Counted from the first letter of the stretch, positions 1-9,701 are shown. The stretch is DNA of 64,000 nt from Roseicyclus salinarum (GCF_029624655.1 NZ_JARRSA010000007.1:62001-126000), one strand, 5' to 3'. Numbers and translations: made by a program. The notes: generated from the letters alone by a model not told the origin.

Positions 1-224
1 TGGTACTGTCCATCGCGGAGGCGGACGCGGGCCCCGCGCGCGACCACTTCCTGACCCCCGACCTCGGCCGCGGCCGCCCCCAGATCGTGGTGCCGAAGGA
101 CCACTGGCAGGCGGCACGCACCACGGGCGCCTTCACGCTGGTCTCCTGCACCGTGTCTCCGGGGTTCCGGTTCGAGGGGTTCGAACTGGCGCCGCCGGCC
201 TTCGACATTCCCCGCACCGGCTGA
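1..224 (+). CDS. C-terminal end of a DUF985 (cupin_5) family protein, partial
   Basis: The window opens inside a gene; the open frame starts at base 3 and closes with TGA at 222-224, leaving about 73 codons. The visible part contains VVPKDHWQAA and SCTVSPGFRFEGFELA. This combination is typical of the C-terminal half of DUF985 proteins, small cupin-fold proteins of unclear biochemical role (the yeast YML079w structure belongs here). The aromatic- and glycine-rich stretch matches the last beta strands of the barrel. The start and any promoter lie outside the window. The family call is from memory of the motif; the function is unknown. Confidence 0.75.
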   Translation, partial: VLSIAEADAGPARDHFLTPDLGRGRPQIVVPKDHWQAARTTGAFTLVSCTVSPGFRFEGFELAPPAFDIPRTG

Positions 225-371
225 CGGCGGACCCGGCCGCCCGAGGCCCCGGCGAGCGGCAGGGCCATGCCGCCCGGCCCGCGAGCGGAGACGGGATCGA
301 TCACCACACGTGATCGCGTCCATTCCGATTTGCCTGTCGCGGCCCCCCGCGCGATCGGATACGCCCAATCC

Positions 372-1298
372 ATGAGTGCCACCGCAGACCACGACGCCGC
401 ACCGGCGATCCGCACCTCCGGGGACACGCCCGCGGGCTTCGGCTTCGCGGTCTCGGCCTATGTGCTGTGGGGCGGCCTGCCCCTCTACATGAAGGCGATC
501 GAGCACATCCCGGCGGTCGAGATCATCGCGCACCGCATCCTGTGGTCGGTGCCGGTGGCGGGGCTGGTGCTGGTTGCGCTCGGCCGCACCGCGGATCTGG
601 GCCGCGCACTGCGCGATCCGCGCATGGTCGGCATGGCCGCGCTGACGGCTGCGATGATCAGCCTGAACTGGGGCGTCTACGTCTGGGCGATCGCCAACGA
701 CCACACGCTCGACGCGGCGCTCGGATATTACATCAACCCGCTGTTCTCGGTCGCGCTCGGCGCGATCGTCCTGCGCGAGAAGCTGTCGGCGGCGCAGTGG
801 TCGGCGGTCGGCCTCGCGGTCGTGGCCGTGGCGATCCTGACGGTCGCGGCGGGCAAGCTTCCATGGGTCGCGCTGGTCCTCATGACGTCCTTCGGGATCT
901 ACGGCTACCTGCGCAAGACGCTGCCCATCGGCCCGAACCAGGGCTTCCTGCTCGAGGTGCTGCTGCTCTCGCCCTTCGCGGCGCTCTACATGGTCTGGCT
1001 GGGGCCCGAGGGGCATTTCCTGACCACGGGGGCGCCGGACACGTTGCTGCTTCTGGGCTGCGGCGTGGTCACGGCGATCCCGCTGATCCTCTATGCCAAC
1101 GGCGCGAAAGGCCTGAAGCTCTCGACCATCGGCATCCTGCAATACATCGCACCCACGCTGATCTTCCTGGTGGCCGTCTTCGTCTTCGGCGAGCCCTTCG
1201 GACCGGCGCGCGCCGTCGCCTTCCCGCTGATCTGGCTGGCGCTGGTGATCTACACCGTCTCGATGGTGCGCACCGCCCGCGCGGCGCGCGCGGCCTAG
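372..1298 (+). CDS. rarD: EamA/DMT-family transporter RarD
   Basis: A 308-residue hydrophobic protein with about ten predicted membrane segments arranged as two EamA repeats. The start of the membrane region, [20 protein letters not shown], is characteristic of RarD, and the length fits the family (about 290-310). RarD members are inner-membrane drug/metabolite exporters named from chloramphenicol resistance in Pseudomonas; the physiological substrate is not established. An in-frame ATG exists at 267, but the 35 residues it would add are not hydrophobic or family-like, so the ATG at 372 is preferred. The 3' end overlaps the convergent anmK by 4 bases. Confidence 0.88.
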   Translation: MSATADHDAAPAIRTSGDTPAGFGFAVSAYVLWGGLPLYMKAIEHIPAVEIIAHRILWSVPVAGLVLVALGRTADLGRALRDPRMVGMAALTAAMISLNWGVYVWAIANDHTLDAALGYYINPLFSVALGAIVLREKLSAAQWSAVGLAVVAVAILTVAAGKLPWVALVLMTSFGIYGYLRKTLPIGPNQGFLLEVLLLSPFAALYMVWLGPEGHFLTTGAPDTLLLLGCGVVTAIPLILYANGAKGLKLSTIGILQYIAPTLIFLVAVFVFGEPFGPARAVAFPLIWLALVIYTVSMVRTARAARAA

Positions 1299-2404
1299 GG
1301 AAGCGACCGCCGCCCGCCGCCCACGGGCGCGGCCACGCCCGTCGTGCCCGGCGCGCTTGTCGGCATCCCGTTCATCACCCGCGCCGCGAGATAGCCGAAG
1401 GCCTGCGCCTCGAGGAAATCTCCGTCCAGACCCACGGTCTCGACGGCGTGAACCGGGCATTTCAGCGCGGCGCGCAGGCCCGACATCATCGCGGCGTTCT
1501 TCCGGCCGCCCCCGGTGACGAGGACCTGGGCGGGCGGCTCGGGCAGATGCGCCATCCCGCGCGCCACGGCGGCGACGGCGATGGCCACGAGCGTGGCCAC
1601 CGCGTCGGCGTCGGGAAGCGGGGCGAGCACGTCGAAGAGATCGGCGAAATCGTTCCGGTCGAGCGACTTCGGCGGCATCCTCGCGAAGTAGCGCGCGCCG
1701 AGGGCGGCCTGCACGATGTCGCGCTCCACGCGGCCCGCCTTCGCAAGCGCCCCACCCGCGTCGTAGTCGCCGAGCCCGCGGGCGCGCATCACGTCGTCGA
1801 TGGGCGCGTTCGCGGGCCCGGTGTCGAAGGCGACGCAGGCGCCGGGCGCCTCGGGCGCCTCGGCGGCGGGGTCGGTCCACGTCAGGTTGCCGACACCCCC
1901 GAGGTTGAGGAAGGCCACCGGCCCGCCCGCGCCGATCCGCCGCGCGCAGGCCCAGTGGTAGAACGGCGCGAGCGGCGCGCCCTGCCCGCCCATCTCCATG
2001 TCGGTCGAGCGGAAGTCCCAGATGACCTGGCATCGCGTCGCCGCCGCCAGCCGCGCGCCATCCCCGGCCTGGTGCGTGCGCCGCTCGCCGGGGTCATGCG
2101 CCAGCGTCTGACCGTGGAAGCCGATGGCGTCGATGCCCTCCAGCCCCTCGCAGACCTGCGCGTGCGCAGCCTCGACGACGCGCGCGGCCGCCTCGGCGCG
2201 CCGATCGCCGGGCCACGTCCCCAGCGCCTCGCGGATCGTCGCGCGCTCGTCCGCCGAATAGGCGCGGTAGCGCGTCTCGCCAAGGTCGAGGATCTCGCGG
2301 CCGTCGGTCTCGATCACGGCGAGGTCGATCCCGTCCAGGGAGGTGCCGGACATCGTGCCCGCGATACGAAGCCTTGCGGCCCTGTCGTTGCCCTTCCCCT
2401 TCAT
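1295..2404 (-). CDS. anmK: Anhydro-N-acetylmuramic acid kinase
   Basis: AnmK phosphorylates 1,6-anhydro-MurNAc, with ring opening, to MurNAc-6-phosphate during cell-wall recycling in the cytoplasm. The 369-residue product shows the expected ordered motifs: [15 protein letters not shown] near the N terminus (phosphate loop), [32 protein letters not shown], and [12 protein letters not shown] near the C terminus. An ATG 17 codons upstream (2455) would run into tyrS and adds unrelated sequence, so the ATG at 2404 is chosen. It is divergent from tyrS with 49 bases between the starts, an arrangement I recall as common in Rhodobacteraceae. Confidence 0.93.
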   Translation of the reverse strand: MKGKGNDRAARLRIAGTMSGTSLDGIDLAVIETDGREILDLGETRYRAYSADERATIREALGTWPGDRRAEAAARVVEAAHAQVCEGLEGIDAIGFHGQTLAHDPGERRTHQAGDGARLAAATRCQVIWDFRSTDMEMGGQGAPLAPFYHWACARRIGAGGPVAFLNLGGVGNLTWTDPAAEAPEAPGACVAFDTGPANAPIDDVMRARGLGDYDAGGALAKAGRVERDIVQAALGARYFARMPPKSLDRNDFADLFDVLAPLPDADAVATLVAIAVAAVARGMAHLPEPPAQVLVTGGGRKNAAMMSGLRAALKCPVHAVETVGLDGDFLEAQAFGYLAARVMNGMPTSAPGTTGVAAPVGGGRRSLP

Positions 2405-2453
2405 GCCCCCGCCCGCTATAGCGCCCACGAGCCGAAGAATGGACGCGACGCGC

Positions 2454-3719
2454 ATGACCTACCAGCCCAAATCCGACTTTCTCCGCGTGATGATCGAGCG
2501 TGGTTTCCTCGCCGACTGCACCGACATGCAGAGCTTCGACGAAGCCCTCATGGCGGGAATCGTGCCGGGCTACATCGGCTTCGACGCAACGGCGAAGTCG
2601 CTGCATGTCGGAAGCCTGATCCAGATCATGACGCTGCGCTGGCTGCAGAAGACGGGCCACAAGCCCATCACCCTGATGGGCGGCGGCACGACGAAGGTGG
2701 GCGACCCGTCCTTCCGCGCCGACGAGCGGCCGCTGCTGACCCCCGCGCAGATCAACGACAACATCGCCGGCATCAAGACGGTCTTCGCCAAGTATCTCGA
2801 CTACGGGGAGGAAGGCGCCGGGGCGCTGATGCTCGACAACGCCGAGTGGCTCGACGAGCTGAATTACCTTGAATTCCTGCGCGACATCGGGCGGCACTTC
2901 TCGGTCAACCGGATGCTGTCCTTCGAAAGCGTGAAGTCGCGCCTCGACCGCGAGCAGAGCCTGAGCTTCCTCGAATTCAACTACATGATCCTGCAGGCCT
3001 ACGATTTCCTCGAGCTGAACCGCCGCTACGGCTGCCTCGCGCAATTCGGCGGCTCGGACCAGTGGGGCAACATCGTGAATGGCGTGGACCTCACGCGGCG
3101 GGTGCTCGATCACGAGGTCTTCGGCCTGACCACGCCGCTTCTGACGACGTCGGACGGGCGGAAGATGGGCAAGTCGGCACAGGGGGCGATCTGGCTGAAC
3201 GGCGACCTGCTCAGCCCCTACGAATTCTGGCAATTCTGGCGCAACACGACAGATGCCGACGTGGGCCGGTTCCTGAAGCTCTACACCGAGCTGCCCGTGG
3301 ACGAGTGCGAGCGCCTCGGCGCGCTCGGCGGGGCGGAGATCAACGAGGCCAAAGTGGTGCTCGCCAACGAGGTCACCGCGCTCTGCCACGGGCGCGAGGC
3401 GGCCGAGACGGCCGAGGCCACGGCGCGCGAGGTCTTCGAGCGCGGCGGCGCGGGCGAGGACCTCCCGACGCTGGCGCTGGCGGCGGAGGAGGTCGGCGAC
3501 GGCATCTCCATCGTGCAGCTCATCACCCGGTCGGGCCTCGCGAAGTCGGGCAAGGAGGCCAAGCGCCTCATCGCCGATGGCGGCGCGCGGATGAACGACG
3601 AGGCCCTGACCGATGCCGGCCTGATCGTGACGCCGTCCGACATGGCCGAGCCGATCAAGCTGAGCGCCGGACGCAAACGCCATGCGCTGGTCGTGCTGGA
3701 GCACCCGACACCGCGTTAA
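2454..3719 (+). CDS. tyrS: Tyrosyl-tRNA synthetase
   Basis: Charges tRNA-Tyr with tyrosine. The 421-residue protein has a class I HIGH-type element (HVGSL, about residue 50) and the KMSKS-type loop DGRKMGKS (about residue 240). It ends in an S4 RNA-binding domain ([18 protein letters not shown]). The length matches bacterial TyrRS. Several in-frame ATGs lie upstream (2343, 2403, 2439); MTYQPKSDF at 2454 fits the family start best. A TATAGC element at 2417-2422 in the short divergent spacer could be the -10 box, with no good -35 visible. The neighbour anmK is transcribed away from it. Confidence 0.95.
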   Translation: MTYQPKSDFLRVMIERGFLADCTDMQSFDEALMAGIVPGYIGFDATAKSLHVGSLIQIMTLRWLQKTGHKPITLMGGGTTKVGDPSFRADERPLLTPAQINDNIAGIKTVFAKYLDYGEEGAGALMLDNAEWLDELNYLEFLRDIGRHFSVNRMLSFESVKSRLDREQSLSFLEFNYMILQAYDFLELNRRYGCLAQFGGSDQWGNIVNGVDLTRRVLDHEVFGLTTPLLTTSDGRKMGKSAQGAIWLNGDLLSPYEFWQFWRNTTDADVGRFLKLYTELPVDECERLGALGGAEINEAKVVLANEVTALCHGREAAETAEATAREVFERGGAGEDLPTLALAAEEVGDGISIVQLITRSGLAKSGKEAKRLIADGGARMNDEALTDAGLIVTPSDMAEPIKLSAGRKRHALVVLEHPTPR

Positions 3720-3753
3720 CCGCAATTTCAGCGACGTCGGGCAAGGTGGGGTC

Positions 3754-4701
3754 ATGGATGGCTCCACCTTCTTTCCCGCGCTTGGCGCCCTGCCCGACCG
3801 GCCGGCGGACACGCTGCCGCTCCAGCAGACCGTGACGTGGCTGCGGGCCTTGCGCCTGCTCGGCGCGGATGTCCGGCCGCTTCAGGGAACCGGCCTCGCC
3901 GGCCATGCGGTCATGCGCCGCCTGCCCCTGTTGGGCGACGTGGCGATGATCTCTCGCGGGGCCGGCGGCCTCAACGCGGGACAGGCCCGCGGGCTGCGCG
4001 ACGCGCTTGGCGCGCGCCACCTCGTCGTGCACGCCGACACGCCCGAGGATGGCCTCGCGCTGCGACGGGCCGGGTTCCGCCGGATCGCCGCGCCGCGCCT
4101 CGCGGCCTCGCTCGCCATCGCCGCGCCCCCCGCACAACTTGCCGCAAGGATGGAGGGCAAATGGCGCAACCGGCTGCGCCACGGGTCCCGGCAGGGACTT
4201 GTCGTGCGACGCCGCCCGCTTCCGGCCGACCCGCGGCACTGGATCTTCGATACCGAGGCGCGGGCCGCGCGGCGGCTGCGCTACATGCCCCTTCCGCCGC
4301 AGGTGATCGCCGCGTTCTGCGCCGCCGACCATGGCGGAGGGCAGCTTTTCGTCGTCATGCGCGGGGCCGAGCGGCTCGCCGCGATGCTGTTCCTGCGCCA
4401 CGGCGCGGGTGCGACCTACCAGATCGGCTGGATCTCGGACGCGGGACGGCGCGCCTCGGCCGGCAACCTGTGCCTGTGGCGCGCGATGCTTGAACTGCGC
4501 GAGCTTGGCGTGACCCGGATCGACCTCGGCGCGGCGGACGCCCGCTGCGCGCCGGGCCTCGCCCGTTTCAAGACGGGCGCGGGCGGCATCGTTCGTCCCA
4601 TGGGCGGAAGCTGGCTCGACACGGCTTGCCTGCCCCGCGCACGGCCCCTGGCGGCGGCATCGCCCGTGGCCCCCGAGGCTGCGCTGACGCTTCTGCGGTA
4701 G
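3754..4701 (+). CDS. GNAT-fold acyltransferase-like protein (FemAB/Acetyltransf_6 type)
   Basis: A 315-residue protein preceded by an AAGGTGGGG ribosome-binding site. The second half contains a region resembling GNAT_acetyltransf_6/FemAB proteins: KWRNRLRHGSRQGLVV (basic, at about residue 140), then GGGQLFVVMRGAERLAAML and a beta/alpha unit ending in GVTRIDLGAAD. Proteins of this layout transfer acyl or aminoacyl groups, but I cannot assign a substrate. The first 110 residues are more variable. It lies 34 bases downstream of tyrS on the same strand and may be co-transcribed. The fold is likely; the function is open. Confidence 0.65.
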   Translation: MDGSTFFPALGALPDRPADTLPLQQTVTWLRALRLLGADVRPLQGTGLAGHAVMRRLPLLGDVAMISRGAGGLNAGQARGLRDALGARHLVVHADTPEDGLALRRAGFRRIAAPRLAASLAIAAPPAQLAARMEGKWRNRLRHGSRQGLVVRRRPLPADPRHWIFDTEARAARRLRYMPLPPQVIAAFCAADHGGGQLFVVMRGAERLAAMLFLRHGAGATYQIGWISDAGRRASAGNLCLWRAMLELRELGVTRIDLGAADARCAPGLARFKTGAGGIVRPMGGSWLDTACLPRARPLAAASPVAPEAALTLLR

Positions 4702-5935
4702 GGGAAGACACGGCGCGCCGATCCCAGGGGGGGCAAAGGCCGCGATGGCCCTGCGCAGGCCTTGGCGGGGCTTGGGCGAACCTGCCGGAACGCCGGCCCG
4801 TCTGCGTGACCCGAGCCCCAGATGCTTGCCGACCGGGTTCGGCGACGGCGGAGCCGAACGCCCTGTCTGGCCGGCGAGTGACCTGAGCCGCGTCGCGGCG
4901 GCGGCGACGGCCCGCATGCGCGCTGGCAGGGCGCGCCACGTCATGATCCGTCGCAGAACCCGTGCCCGGCACGCCGGTAGAGCGGAAAGTGCGATCCGCA
5001 TCGACCTGCACGCCACCAGCCGCGCCGCCTGAAAGCTGCGGCGCCTGAGCCACGTCGGGGCGCGCCGATAGGCATGGCTCGGGACAACAGGTCGGCCCGC
5101 ATGTCGGAGGACGCCCACGCGGAAGGAGGAGGCGCTTGTCCCCGTTGCGGACGAAACACTTGCCCGAATGGCCGGTACGCGGAGGGCCTCGGGACTTTCA
5201 GGCGCCGCCCGCCCCCGCGTGGCAAGACCTCCGCGCCGCTCGGGCCCCTCCGGAGCGGCGGCCAAACGCACCTTCCGGCCAAGGAGACGCCCGCGCCGGC
5301 GCGGAAGGCGCGATGCCTGCCGGATGCCCCGCGCGCCTGCGACAGGCCCGCTCGCCTCCTTTCGAGGCGACGACCGTCCGCACGAGCGCGGCACCGGCTC
5401 GGCCCTTCTGCTTCCCGCAGGCCAACACCCGAGGAGACGCACGCGCCATGTAGGGGCCGAGCCTCGTTCGCGAACAACCTGCGCAGACGATCCAGGCGGG
5501 CGGCGGCTCGCCACCATTCGACGCAACGACAGTCGGGCCAAAGGCGGCTCCGCGCCCCGCCCGCGGCACGATGCAAGGGAAGGCCCACGCCGAAGCATTG
5601 CGCGATGGCGCTGGCCCACACCTGCCGCAAATGCCACGGGCATCGGTCGGCGGGGCACCGCTGCCCGTCTTTCGATGCGCCTTCCCTTCGCCCACGCGCG
5701 GCACCGAGGCGTCACGTTGGCGCGCCGACGCCATCGCGCGAATGCACGACCCGGCCCGGTCACGCCCGGCCGCATACTCCAAATTCGGGATTGTCCCGCC
5801 TGCCGTCGCACCTGCCCGGTCCCGTCGGCCCTGAAGCTTCGGTCCTTCCCCGAAGCTGCGGCCCTCGCGCCCCCGCCGCGCTCTACCCGCGGATGCCGTG
5901 ACGGTGGCGCGCGGTCAGAGTTCCGTTCCCGCCTC
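4702..5935. other. 1.23-kb GC-rich stretch with no credible gene, containing degenerate direct repeats
   Basis: No reading frame here gives a recognisable product, a ribosome-binding site or neighbour-like codon use. Long open frames exist in several phases but they are Arg/Pro/Ala-rich, as expected of open frames in GC-rich non-coding DNA. Two blocks recur at an offset of 150-156 bases: 5281-5297 versus 5431-5447 (15 of 17 identical) and 5350-5380 versus 5506-5536 (25 of 31 identical). A weaker third similarity lies near 5106-5125. The stretch separates the tyrS region from olsB and is unusually long for this compact window. It may be a decayed gene or an RNA-level element. Confidence 0.55.
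5281..5536. repeat. Imperfect direct repeat, two units of about 150 bp
   Basis: Unit A spans about 5281-5380 and unit B about 5431-5536. Each begins with an AGGAGACGC-CGCGCC block (15/17 matches between units) and ends with a GCTCGCC...CGACGAC...GTC block (25/31 matches). The middle of the units is poorly conserved. On the minus strand both end blocks translate to a TVVAS-GGE peptide in one frame, but the surrounding frame is not protein-like. I do not know this repeat family. Confidence 0.45.
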
Positions 5936-6709
5936 TCAGCCCGGAGTGCCCGCGGGCCCTTGCCCCGCGCCGATCGTCCGCAGCAGGCGCGCGCGGCCCG
6001 GCGGCACCGCGCCCACCTCGAGCCCCGTGAAGACATGCAGCGTGCCAAGGTCGCGGTCGATCACCGCGTGATCCGACACCCACCCCCCCATCAGCAGGTA
6101 GGTGCGCAGGAGCGGCGGCATCCGGGCGGTGGCGCGTTTCAGGTCGGGCTTGCGCCGCAGGAGGCTGGCGAAGCGGAACACCGATGGCGCCTTGACCCGC
6201 GGCAGCCAGCGGGTCGGCGCAAGGTGACGCTGACGCAGGAGAGCGAAGGCGTCGTAGTAGTCGCGCGCCTCGGTGCCATGGAAGGACGAGCAGCCGAACA
6301 GCATCTGCACGCCAGCGGCATCGACATGGGCCGTCATCGCGCCCCATGCCACGCGCAGGATGTCGGGGTCGCGCCAGTCGGGGTGGATGCAGAACCGCCC
6401 CATCTCGACCATCGGCCCGTCGAAGCCCTTCAGCGCGGAAAGCTCGTAGAACTGGGCGGAATAGCTGCGCTCGATCTCGGCACCCGAGGGCAGGTGCAGC
6501 AGGCGGAAGCAGCACACCAGGCTTCCGGTCCGCAAGTCCTCGACCAGCACATGGTCGCAGGCGCCATCGAAGGCGTCCGTGTCGCGGCCCGAAGCCGCGC
6601 CCTCGCGCGGGGCCCGGAACGCGGTCCATCGCAGGGCCTGCGCCGCCTCGACGTCGGCCGGGCCCGCCGCGAGGCGCGCGCGATAGCGCCCGCGCGTGAA
6701 GGTCGTCAT
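5936..6709 (-). CDS. olsB: L-ornithine N-alpha-acyltransferase (GNAT family)
   Basis: OlsB transfers a 3-hydroxyacyl group from ACP to ornithine, the first step of ornithine-lipid synthesis. The 257-residue protein carries the family's features: EMGRFCIHPD followed by DILRVAWGAM (acyl-CoA/ACP fold core), then MLFGCSSFHG and HLAPTRWLP. An upstream frame extends 90 codons further but crosses bamE's end with no family similarity, so the ATG at 6709 is taken. OlsA, the PlsC-like second enzyme, is not adjacent; a PlsC-like gene lies at 30177. It lies 112 bases downstream of bamE on the same strand and may be read from the same promoter. Confidence 0.85.
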   Translation of the reverse strand: MTTFTRGRYRARLAAGPADVEAAQALRWTAFRAPREGAASGRDTDAFDGACDHVLVEDLRTGSLVCCFRLLHLPSGAEIERSYSAQFYELSALKGFDGPMVEMGRFCIHPDWRDPDILRVAWGAMTAHVDAAGVQMLFGCSSFHGTEARDYYDAFALLRQRHLAPTRWLPRVKAPSVFRFASLLRRKPDLKRATARMPPLLRTYLLMGGWVSDHAVIDRDLGTLHVFTGLEVGAVPPGRARLLRTIGAGQGPAGTPG

Positions 6710-6821
6710 GCCCGGTCGTCCGGTATCTGCCGTCTTTGCGGTCGTCACATCGCGGAAACGGTCCGGCGACAGGTCCGGTTCCCCGGAGCGGTCGGGGCGG
6801 ACTGGCGTGGCGCCTGAACCC

Positions 6822-7301
6822 TCAGCCGCCCAGCGCACCGAGGTCGACGCGGCCGAGGTTGCGCATGAGCTGCCGGAAGAAACCGAGATCGCGCACCGAG
6901 GTCTCGGTGACGCGGCGCGACAATTGCACGACGCGCCCGTCCTCGAGCCCGAATCGCTCGATGTTGGTGACGACGCCATTGCCGTCGAAGGAGATCGCGA
7001 CGACGTCGCGCTCGATCACCTGCGGGGCCTGATAGGCGTAGTTGCGCACCCGGTAGGCCGAGTAGATCCAGGCCTCGTCGCGCAGGACCCCCGACGCTGC
7101 GGGCTGGCCGATCGTCTCGGCGATGGTCTCGCGGGTGTCGACGCCGACGGCGATCTGCGCAAGCTCGTCCTCCGGGGGGACGAAGCCGTGGTTGTCGATC
7201 GTCGCCGAGCAGGCGGCGAGGGCGACCGTCACCGCCGCCGCGGCCGCGAAGCGCCGGATGCCTCGGAACAGGCCGGAGGTGCTGGGGTTCGTCATGCTCA
7301 T
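6822..7301 (-). CDS. bamE: Outer membrane protein assembly factor BamE (lipoprotein)
   Basis: BamE is the small lipoprotein of the BAM complex that folds beta-barrel proteins into the outer membrane. The 159-residue product has a basic N terminus, a hydrophobic signal and a lipobox LAAC. A SmpA/OmlA-type domain follows, with the DTRETIAETIGQPAASGVL segment and a YSAYRVRNYAY stretch. ATGs at 7301 and 7295 are both possible. A GAGG element just upstream is 4 bases from the first and 10 from the second, so the choice is not decisive. It is divergent from the DUF177 gene at 7490, as in other Rhodobacteraceae. Confidence 0.88.
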   Translation of the reverse strand: MSMTNPSTSGLFRGIRRFAAAAAVTVALAACSATIDNHGFVPPEDELAQIAVGVDTRETIAETIGQPAASGVLRDEAWIYSAYRVRNYAYQAPQVIERDVVAISFDGNGVVTNIERFGLEDGRVVQLSRRVTETSVRDLGFFRQLMRNLGRVDLGALGG

Positions 7302-7489
7302 CTCGCCTCTGGCCGTCGTCTGGCAGGCGGGCGGCCCGTCCGCCCGGCCGGCCCGGCCTGGCGCGCCACCCCCGCTCAGGGTTTGTATCCGCTTGCGGAA
7401 TGGGGTTATCCCATGAAACCGGTCGGGGCAAGTTCGGCCGGAGGCTGCGGCCGGCAACGCCCGGATCGGCCACGACATGGGAGAGCGAG

Positions 7490-8062
7490 ATGACGACCCC
7501 GAAATCCCAGGGCACGCCCGGCCACGTCGTGCCGCTGGCGCGGCAGACCCGGCTCGACCTGGACTTCAGCATCGTGCCCGAGACCGAGGCGCGCCGCGCG
7601 GCCGCCGAGACGCTCGGGATCGAGGCGGTGCGCAAGCTGCGGTTCGAAGGCACGCTGCATCCTGTCGGGGCGCGGGACTGGCACCTGGAGGCACGGCTGG
7701 GCGCAACGGTCGTCCAGCCCTGCGTCGTGACGCTGGCCCCCGTCACCACGCGCATCGACACGGAGCTGGAGCGGCGCTACCTCGCCGATTTCGTCGAGCC
7801 CGAGGGCGACGAGGCGGAGATGCCGCAGGACGACACCGCCGAGGCGCTGCCCGAGCGTCTCGACCTGTCGGCGGTGATGCTCGAGGCGCTGGCGCTGGCC
7901 TTGCCCGACTATCCCCGCGCCGAAGGGGCCGAGCTTGGCGAAGCCAATTTCGCCGAGCCGGGCGTCGCGCCGATGACGGACGAGGACGCGCGTCCGCTGG
8001 CGGGACTGGCCGCACTGCGGGACCGGCTGCGGGGCGAGGACGAGGACGATTCCGACGCCTGA
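7490..8062 (+). CDS. YceD/DUF177 family protein
   Basis: A 190-residue acidic protein of the DUF177 (YceD) family, which is almost always encoded just before rpmF; in plants and bacteria it has been linked to 23S rRNA accumulation or ribosome assembly. Visible features are the LRFEGTLHP segment, the cysteine-containing VVQPCVVTLAPV core and a C-terminal half rich in Asp/Glu. A GTG start 30 codons upstream is possible but would overlap the bamE promoter region, so the ATG at 7490 is used. It is followed by 275 bases before rpmF, in which a separate rpmF promoter can be seen. Confidence 0.85.
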   Translation: MTTPKSQGTPGHVVPLARQTRLDLDFSIVPETEARRAAAETLGIEAVRKLRFEGTLHPVGARDWHLEARLGATVVQPCVVTLAPVTTRIDTELERRYLADFVEPEGDEAEMPQDDTAEALPERLDLSAVMLEALALALPDYPRAEGAELGEANFAEPGVAPMTDEDARPLAGLAALRDRLRGEDEDDSDA

Positions 8063-8126
8063 ACAGGCCCTTGCGGCGTCATCCACGGGGCCCGCGCGGG
8101 GCCGCGGAAAGGGCCCGGAAAAGGGC

Positions 8127-8154
8127 TTGCATGGCGGGCAAATCGGAGTATGTT
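8127..8154 (+). promoter_or_regulatory. Candidate sigma70-like promoter for rpmF-plsX-fabH
   Basis: TTGCAT at 8127-8132 and TATGTT at 8149-8154 are separated by 16 bases. This would place transcription start near 8161 and give rpmF a leader of about 175 bases. The element sits in a 275-base gap between the DUF177 gene and rpmF. Inference from sequence only. Confidence 0.35.
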
Positions 8155-8178
8155 CCCGGCCTCATTCGCCCCCCGGAT

Positions 8179-8191
8179 GTGACCATGTCAC
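8179..8191. promoter_or_regulatory. Perfect 5-bp inverted repeat downstream of the rpmF promoter
   Basis: The sequence GTGAC-CAT-GTCAC is a perfect dyad located about 18 bases downstream of the predicted transcription start. It could be an operator or a small RNA hairpin in the rpmF leader. Short dyads occur by chance, so confidence is low. Confidence 0.25.
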
Positions 8192-8337
8192 CTGCGCCCG
8201 AGATGGCGCGCGACGATCGGGACGGTTTGCGTCGCCGGTGCAGCGGCGGGCGGCGAATGCGAGAGAGAGACGAAACGGATTACATCGGGATGCCGTGCGC
8301 TTCGTGCCACGGCCATCCGCAACTTCGAGGTTGAGAC

Positions 8338-8544
8338 ATGGCTGTCCCCCAGAACCGAGTGACGCGGTCCCGCCGCAACATGCGCCGCGCCCACGATTCG
8401 CTCGACGGTGCGAACCCGAACGAATGCCCCTCCTGCGGAGAGCTGAAGCGCCCGCATCACGTCTGCCCGTCCTGCGGCTCCTACAACGATCGTGAGGTCG
8501 TGGCGCAGGCCGAAGAGGTCGATCTCGACGAAGACGCAGCCTGA
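8338..8544 (+). CDS. rpmF: 50S ribosomal protein L32
   Basis: A 68-residue basic protein of the large ribosomal subunit. [20 protein letters not shown] is the canonical start, and it keeps both zinc-binding CPSC pairs (residues about 30 and 45), so this is the zinc-containing form. It heads the rpmF-plsX-fabH block; plsX begins 26 bases after its stop. Confidence 0.97.
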   Translation: MAVPQNRVTRSRRNMRRAHDSLDGANPNECPSCGELKRPHHVCPSCGSYNDREVVAQAEEVDLDEDAA

Positions 8545-8570
8545 GCGGCGGCAAGATCGGCGGAACGCAG

Positions 8571-9701
8571 ATGACCGACGGGACGGCGCTCACCGGCGGC
8601 AGCATTCCGGGCACTGTCCTGTCGATCGATGCGATGGGCGGGGACCAGGGCCCCGCCGCCGTCGTGGGCGGGCTTGCCAAGGCCATCGAGAAGAATCCTG
8701 ACCTGCGGTTCATCGTGCATGGCGACCGGCCAGAGCTGGAGCGCCTGATCGACAAGCGTCGCGGGCTTCTGGACAGGTGCGAGCTGCGCCATACGGACGG
8801 CGTCGTGCGCATGGACGAGAAGCCGTCCAACGTGCTGCGTCACGGCAAGAACACCTCGATGTGGTCCGCGATCGAGGCGGTGCGCGCCGGCGAGGCGCCC
8901 GTCACCGTGTCGTGCGGCAACACCGGCGCGATGATGCTTATGGCGATGACGCGCCTGCGCAAGATCGAAGGCGTGAACCGCCCCGCGATCGCCTGCCTCT
9001 GGCCGTCGCGCAATCCCTCGGGCTTCAACGTGATGCTGGACGTGGGCGCGGACATCCGCGCGGACGCCGAGGATCTTCTGCAATACGCCCTTATGGGGGC
9101 GAGCTACGCCCGCAACGGTCTCGACCTGCAGCGCCCGCGCGTCGGGCTGCTGAACGTCGGCACCGAGGAGCACAAGGGCCGCGCCGAGATCAAGGTCGCG
9201 GCAGACCTCATCGCCCGCGTGGCGCCGGCGGCCGATTTCGACTTCGTGGGCTTCGTCGAGGGCGTGGACCTGCCGTCCGACAAGGTGGACGTGGTGGTGA
9301 CGGACGGCTTCACGGGCAACGTGGCGCTGAAAACCGGCGAGGGCACGGCGCGCATGATCCGCGAGCAGCTCGAGGCGGCGTTCAGGTATTCACCCCTCAG
9401 CCGGATGGCGGCATTGCTCGCCTATCCGTCGCTCAGGCGGCTGTCCAAGCGCATCGATCCGCGCCGGGTGAACGGCGGCGTGTTTCTCGGGCTCAACGGC
9501 ACCGTCGTCAAATCGCATGGCTCGGCGGATGCCACCGGCGTCGCGGCCGCCATAAAGCTGGCCGCGCGGCTCGCGGCGACGGGCTTCAACCAGCGGCTTG
9601 CCGCACGCATCGCGCAGGCCGAGACCGCGGCTGCGGCCGCGATGCAGGACGCGGGAGGACGCGGCGGCGCGGGCACGCAAGGCGCCGGAGGCCGGACATG
9701 A
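8571..9701 (+). CDS. plsX: Phosphate acyltransferase PlsX
   Basis: PlsX converts acyl-ACP and phosphate to acyl-phosphate, the acyl donor for PlsY in membrane phospholipid synthesis; it is a peripheral membrane enzyme. The 376-residue protein contains SIDAMGGDQGP near residue 18, SCGNTGAMM at about 115 and VVTDGFTGNVALK at about 240, all family signatures. The last 35 residues are an Ala/Gly-rich tail that may be disordered. Its TGA overlaps the fabH ATG (ATGA), implying translational coupling of the two lipid-synthesis genes. Confidence 0.96.
   Translation: MTDGTALTGGSIPGTVLSIDAMGGDQGPAAVVGGLAKAIEKNPDLRFIVHGDRPELERLIDKRRGLLDRCELRHTDGVVRMDEKPSNVLRHGKNTSMWSAIEAVRAGEAPVTVSCGNTGAMMLMAMTRLRKIEGVNRPAIACLWPSRNPSGFNVMLDVGADIRADAEDLLQYALMGASYARNGLDLQRPRVGLLNVGTEEHKGRAEIKVAADLIARVAPAADFDFVGFVEGVDLPSDKVDVVVTDGFTGNVALKTGEGTARMIREQLEAAFRYSPLSRMAALLAYPSLRRLSKRIDPRRVNGGVFLGLNGTVVKSHGSADATGVAAAIKLAARLAATGFNQRLAARIAQAETAAAAAMQDAGGRGGAGTQGAGGRT

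Noticed and set aside
5074-5901. A 275-codon plus-strand frame in the gene-free region, with two CPRCG- and CRKCHG-like cysteine pairs
   Set aside because: The composition is Arg/Pro/Ala-rich throughout, other frames in the same stretch are equally open, and there is no start context; the cysteine pairs look accidental.
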